Of a stretch of DNA of 64,000 nucleotides, positions 58,841 through 64,000 are shown in pieces. A program made the position numbers and the translations under genes. Source of the stretch: Scatophagus argus (taxonomy: Eukaryota; Chordata; Actinopteri; Scatophagidae). A model generated the notes under the pieces. It had not been told where the DNA came from. It did not search any database and saw nothing but the letters and a program-made list of their open reading frames with translations. How positions within the stretch are numbered: the stretch's first letter is position 1; each line of letters starts with the position of its first letter. The DNA lies in assembly GCF_020382885.2 (NCBI RefSeq), contig NC_058506.1, forward strand, positions 7,812,001 to 7,876,000, given 5' to 3'.

Positions 58841-59050
58841 ATGGATAGTGTGTCTGCTAAAGGTGGAAAGATGGTCGAGAGTGATGAGCAGCCGAAGAGG
58901 GATAGTGTCGGTGGCGCAGCGATGGCCGCACTACATCAATGCGAACTCATCCAGAATATGATTGAAATCTCCATCTCCAGTTTACAGGGGCTACGGACCA
59001 AATGCGCCGCTTCCAACGACCTCACACAGCAAGAAATACGCACTTTAGAG
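58841..59050 (+). CDS. ksr1: Kinase suppressor of Ras 1, first coding exon (rest outside window)
   Basis: KSR1 is the scaffold that assembles RAF, MEK and ERK (family knowledge). The exon encodes 70 residues, [20 protein letters not shown]... then [20 protein letters not shown] and [16 protein letters not shown]. Human KSR1 has [30 protein letters not shown], the start of the KSR-specific CA1 coiled-coil/SAM region. Donor TTAGAG|GTAATG matches the human exon 1 border, phase 0. In-frame Met codons also occur at residues 11 and 28; the first was chosen because no earlier in-frame ATG exists. A 5-codon upstream ORF overlaps the start. No further ksr1 exon was recognised up to 64000. Confidence 0.92.
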
Positions 59051-62000
59051 GTAATGAGATTTTCGGATATGCCTGAGTCCCGTCCTGCAATAGAAGGCAG
59101 ACTAGCAAATTGCGGAGTCATGAAGCCCAAACGCTATGTCCGCCTCATATAGGCTGAGTATTGACTGCAAGCGAGGCGCCCTGTGCTTCTGAGTGTCACT
59201 GAGCTGGGCACATTTTGTCGCTTACTGGCTCGATGCGCGGAGGTGAAGATGGCTCAAAAATGATACCCAAGTTTTACTATTTCTCTAGAATATTCCCATC
59301 AGTGATGTCTGATCCTGTTATCTGTGTGACCTCTTTCTCTAGGTGGAAATATTTGCCAAGAGCCCCTCGGATAGTTCACAGCACCGTGCTGTGCAGCTGA
59401 ATTCAGCCTGGCCTAATGGCACACATTCAGTCATCTAGACACTGCTGTTATTTATGTTCTGTTCTCTGCGCAGGATTTCGTATCCGTGCAGTAGGCATGC
59501 AAGACGCGTACAAAGCGATGTGTGCAACGTGTTCGTGTGTTTAACCATCTCCCAACCGTTTCCAGCATCTGGATGCAGATTCGGTTCAGCCGTGTTGGGA
59601 TCACTTGATGTTGCTTTGTAGGGCCTCAGCATGTCCTACTACATTAGACTGCTAGCATGCAGACATCAGCTTATTTTTAAAAAACAATGCCCTTATAGAA
59701 TTCTGGCTTGAAAATGCAAATCATTAGCACTATGTAAATTTTAGGGCAATGTTGTTGAAAGAAGATGCGCTTGTTTTTGTCCTCAAACCTGCATGTTTCC
59801 GCCCATGAGATGTTTACAGTCACATACTGTGTTTGTAATACTCTCAGCTGCGAGATGACTGAAGGAATCATGTCATGGAAAGTCCAGCTTCGTGTTGTTA
59901 GTAACAACCATGAGGGGACAGCAGGCCCTGCTTCTGTTGAGGACGGCCATGGGAAGAGGGGGTTGCTGTGTGGTATGAAAAGCTGATACAGTACATTCTG
60001 ATGAGATGTGGAGTAGTGAACGGTGCAGTTGTACAGGATTAAAGGCTCCAGACGCAACCTTGTACAAGGTAGATTAATCTAACGTCTGTATAGGCTCCAG
60101 ACATGCTGAGATATGATAGATGGTAAATGGGTTTTCTGGCTCATGGTTTATTTACGCCTTATACCTTGGATAAAAGGAATATTCACTCCTGATTGGCTTG
60201 AGGCTATCAATTATCCATGTCTGTTTTATTTCTGTATAACTGAACACCCCATGAACAATTGTGCCATTGGCCCTATAAACCAATGTTCCAGAAAGCTCTG
60301 AGCATTTAGTTTCAACCACACACGGATGCAGCAGCCTGGATGAACTGGTTCTCGAGTGACCTTCAAAATGGTCAAGAATCGTGGCTGATGAAGAAAGTAG
60401 CCCTGTAAAGCAAGCTACCGTGCATCCATAATGTTGTTACCGTCAGACTGTTTCACTCGGCAGGCCAGGTAGCAAAATAAAGTGTCGCCTAGATCTACCT
60501 GTATTCGTGCTTTTGGTATCACGGTCTGCAGAAAATAGACGTAGGCCTACTTTAGAACCAGGGAGAGATGACGAAGCAGTCCTATGCTTTAGCTTTTTAT
60601 CCAATTTCATAATATTAATGTCTGCAGTGTAATTGGGTATCTCCTTAGCTGGCTGGCAGGCATCAGGTGCAAGTTGGCAAGCTACTGCGAGGGAACAAAT
60701 TTTCACAAGCTCAAGCACAGAAGCCCAGTATTGAATGAAAATAGTAACCAGATCAGTTTGCTTGTCATTGTCTGTCTGAGCCCCCCCAATGCTTCTGTAC
60801 AGTGAGGTTGAATGAATCTGCATCAGCATGTTGTTTGCTCACGCAGATGCCAGCCTTAATTGGTTAAAACAATCTGCTTGAATAGTTTGTCTCAAGAAAT
60901 GTGAAGACAGGTTCCCAGCCTGTCCTGTCCCACTTGCTTCAGCCCTTCTTTGTCATGTGTACCGTGTTTCTTGTGTGGAACAGGATGTGATCTGGCAGAG
61001 TACTTCCTGAGGTATTCTGTCTCGTAGGTGCATTTTTTTGCACTGGCATTGTTCTGTATGACAATGGTGTCGGTCTCACATGTTTCTTGAAGGCTATTAA
61101 AATTGTTCTGAGGTCTGTTTTCTAAGGTTAGAAAGAAACCGTTATGAGGGGGTGGGGTGGGGGGGGGGCTTTAAAAGTCAGAAGTGCAGATAGTGGGTTT
61201 GGTTACCTCAAGTTAGCTTTGCCGGTTCCGTACATTGAGGATCAGAATGACTAAAAGTCTTTATTTTGCGGCACTGGAATCAGGTACTGTACACACTTTC
61301 TGGTTCCATTGTATTTAATTTGATTTTCACTGATTATAACTGTACTTTTGTCTCAATAGTCAGATAGTTTGTGGTCAGCAGTGAGTTCAGAGTGCAGCTA
61401 CCAAGGCCTTGGCTTGCCTCTTGGCTTACCACTCGCACATATGTAAGAAACATGTTAAACTGTTTTGACTGTTACACACTCTGAAGTGGAGATTAAGTGT
61501 GACTAAAACATTTAAATCAGCACTTAAGGAGCAGTGTGTTAGGTCACAGCTCAAGTCAAAAATTTTGGAAACTTCCCTTGAACTGATTATTTGTTGCTTT
61601 CACGCTCTCTTACTGTCATATTGTCTTTCTCATTTCTTATTTTCCTCTTCCTCTTATATGCCATAAATACAGCGTGAGTGGAGAATGTGTGAGCACTTCC
61701 TCTTGCTTTTCACTGATTCAGAAATTTGCTGTAATCGCGTAGATTTTTGAGCGCTTTGAAACTGCCATCTAAACAAGGGAACAAGTCACAACTATTTAAC
61801 AGTTAATTGGAGGTAAAGCTGTGGGGAAGAGAGTAGGCTGACATGTATTGGACTTCTATGGTTAAGTGACTGTCAGCGCAGTTACTGTCAAATACAGTTG
61901 CTCTCTATTGACATACATTTTTCTGCCTTTTAAAACTCTTATGAGGTTTCAAACTTGTTGTTGAAGCTAAACTTGAAGTTGTACAAATGTGGTCCTTGAC

Positions 62001-64000
62001 CTTGTGAGAAGTCTGTGAGGAGACATACAAAGGGAGGGTCAGATGTTCATTGCCATTGTTGAGAAGCCTGGTGTAAATCTCTTCCAACAGTCTTTTAAGT
62101 GGAACTGGTACAGCGTGAGTTGCTGTCTTGATCAGCAATCTTACTTCCTATATCTTTACTGCCACACCATTTTGAAACATCATCTCGACATAAATGTGCA
62201 CTTTCACTTCTTGCTTGAGCGTTCTTTGAGATTTCACTTGCCACGTAACTCGAATGTTTAAAGTCAGCCCGTCGTAGGGTTGTGGAGGCTGACTCTATAG
62301 ATCATGCCGCCAGCCGGTATCAGGTGCTGTGTTTCAGCCGTGCACAAGACGTCTCTGAAACCCCTCTCTGTTGTGTCTGAACCTTGACCTTGTGCTCATC
62401 ACCATCCTGTGGCAGAAGTAGCCAGACTGAAAACTTTATGCCACTTTAATTCATGTGATGAAATTGAGCACAACTGAGTGAGGTCAAAGTAGCTGTCGCG
62501 CTCGTGGTGCAAACAGGTATCGTTCCCCTATTGCACTGGAGTGCCATCAAGAGAGGCTTGAACTCACTTTATACTCTCATTGAGAGAGCTTTATTATTCC
62601 ACTCGAACTGTGCGTCTTTTCTGCCTTGCCAGTGATAGGATAATGATACTGGCCTCTCAAATGGAGTGCTAACTGGTACTTCACTTTTCACACGTTAATC
62701 CCACTCAGCCTGGTCTCTGCCTCTCATGCTGCCACTGTGTAGCTCTTTATGTTTTGCTGACTTTTCTTTAACATATCCTTCCTGTGCTGCCTTTGCACCT
62801 TGTATGTTTTTTTTTTTTAGATCCAGACACTTGGAAACTCAAACTATCTTAAAAACAGTAGAAATCAAGTTCTGTTGTTTATTGGATGCATGTAGGATGC
62901 TCATGTGCTGAGCTGTATATAACCCTAAACAAATGTTGGTATTTATGCATTGATAAAAATCTATACATAGAATCAATTCTCTGTCTTATCTGTCAGTGAT
63001 GAACAGCAAACAGCTAAGCGTCCCTCGGTTTTGTCTCCTCACGGTGTTGGAGAGAGTTTGCTGTGCGCTCGTGGTGCGAGCTGTTGTGGCTGCATCTATA
63101 TTTAGACATCTTTCTTCCTACGCATTTTCAGGGTTGGTTGTTAAATAAGAAAATCAAATGACGCGCAAAGAGCCTGTGCAAGAGGGAAGAGCTGGGAGGA
63201 AAGGGGAGGGGAGAGTCAAAGCCAATCCGCTGGGCTGCTTCTTATGACATGACAACAGCTCTGTGTGTGTGCGTGTGTGTGCACATGTGTGCGTTGTAGG
63301 CCTAGGAGAAGACAATGGAGAATGTTACTCACATGAGGGTATTGAGGAAACACAGTAGCAATGCCGACCATGTCTCTGTTTCCTTTTTTGTCCTCCGGTA
63401 TGAGTGGTGTAGTCAATAAGAATGGGCTGCATGATGTGGAAATCAGGATGAACAGTGTAGGCAGGCCTTAATCTATTCTTAAACTGACTCAGGATGAGTT
63501 GCAGTACATCCTGTAATTTTGAGGTCTGCTGTGCTTCTTTTGTGGGAAAGGGGGGATTTGCGTGCCTCAGCTTCAAATTAGAAGGACGTTAGCTTGGTGT
63601 GTCTGGTTGTAAAAGGTTAAAACTGTCGCATTTTGTAGCTACATACTGGATGTTAGAAATGAATGAGTGTGAAGTAATTTCCGCAATTTTGATCACACAA
63701 AACAGGTTTATTGGTCAGTGTTGTCAGCAGTTGCGTAAAGAAGGTGAGTACTTTTGTTTATTTTCATAAAGCATCCCCAGCTGACCACATGTCTTCCTGT
63801 CACAGGCTAAACCTGAACTAGGTCAAGGTTCTGAATGTGTGTAGGTTGCAGGCTAACATTGCAAAGCCTCACCACAGCTACAGCCTCCACTATATCACAT
63901 CCTCAGCCCCCGACCCCACAGCCCAGTGCAGGGGTCAACTTGCACTGCTGATACCAATGATGGAGGAGGGGGAGCAGTCCAGTGCCTGCGACTGTCAGCC
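59051..64000. other. ksr1 intron 1 (partial)
   Basis: About 5 kb with no recognised exon. A poly-G run lies near 61149-61168 and a short GT-rich run near 63261-63292. Short ORFs here are not supported. Confidence 0.7.

Noticed and set aside
59435..60829. Several 60-128-codon minus-strand frames downstream of ksr1 exon 1
   Set aside because: No splice logic, no known family, lie in ksr1 intron 1.

Overview
The window is nuclear DNA from a ray-finned (teleost) fish. It has spliced vertebrate genes with consensus GT-AG introns, AT-rich introns, abundant (CA)n/(TATC)n microsatellites and teleost-type interspersed repeats. No bacterial, viral or organellar gene was seen. Genes were assigned from remembered vertebrate protein families, with no database search. 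Three of the four identified genes have human orthologues on chromosome 17 (MYO18A, VEZF1, KSR1), so this looks like a rearranged piece of a chromosome-17-like ancestral block.

Layout. (1) 1-30.5 kb, minus strand: the 5' two-thirds of myo18a (unconventional myosin XVIIIa). I could chain 25 coding exons in perfect phase, from the MFNL start at 30478 to the exon carrying the IQ motif (372-500). The coiled-coil tail lies beyond base 1. Between the PDZ exon and the motor are five phase-0 exons (8, 264, 30, 24 and 18 codons). They are absent from the canonical human protein as I remember it. The largest encodes a KE-rich stretch followed by five GFIP repeats. A CTATAAATAG site (MEF2 and TATA-like) with an E-box lies at 24.2 kb, just upstream of a candidate alternative exon, and suggests an internal striated-muscle promoter. 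(2) 33.4-34.5 kb, minus strand: an intronless connexin coding region (372 aa) with intact extracellular-loop cysteines. (3) 37.6-51.9 kb, plus strand: complete vezf1, five coding exons, 455 aa, six C2H2 fingers, and a long 3'UTR ending near an AATAAA at 51867. (4) 58.8 kb to the end, plus strand: first coding exon of ksr1 (70 codons) and the start of a large intron 1.

The connexin and myo18a are in tandem on the minus strand. The connexin and vezf1 are divergent over about 3 kb. vezf1 and ksr1 are in tandem on the plus strand. The genes are unrelated in function (cytoskeletal adaptor, gap junction, transcription factor, MAPK scaffold); nothing suggests joint action.

The most interesting observations are the modular GFIP-repeat insert of myo18a with its possible MEF2-driven alternative promoter; a GC-AG intron in the motor; tandem splice sites in vezf1 (a NAGNAG acceptor, and a double donor that would change the Cys-Cys spacing of finger 5); overlapping upstream ORFs at the vezf1 and ksr1 starts; and a diverged direct duplication plus a Tc1-like transposon remnant between vezf1 and ksr1.
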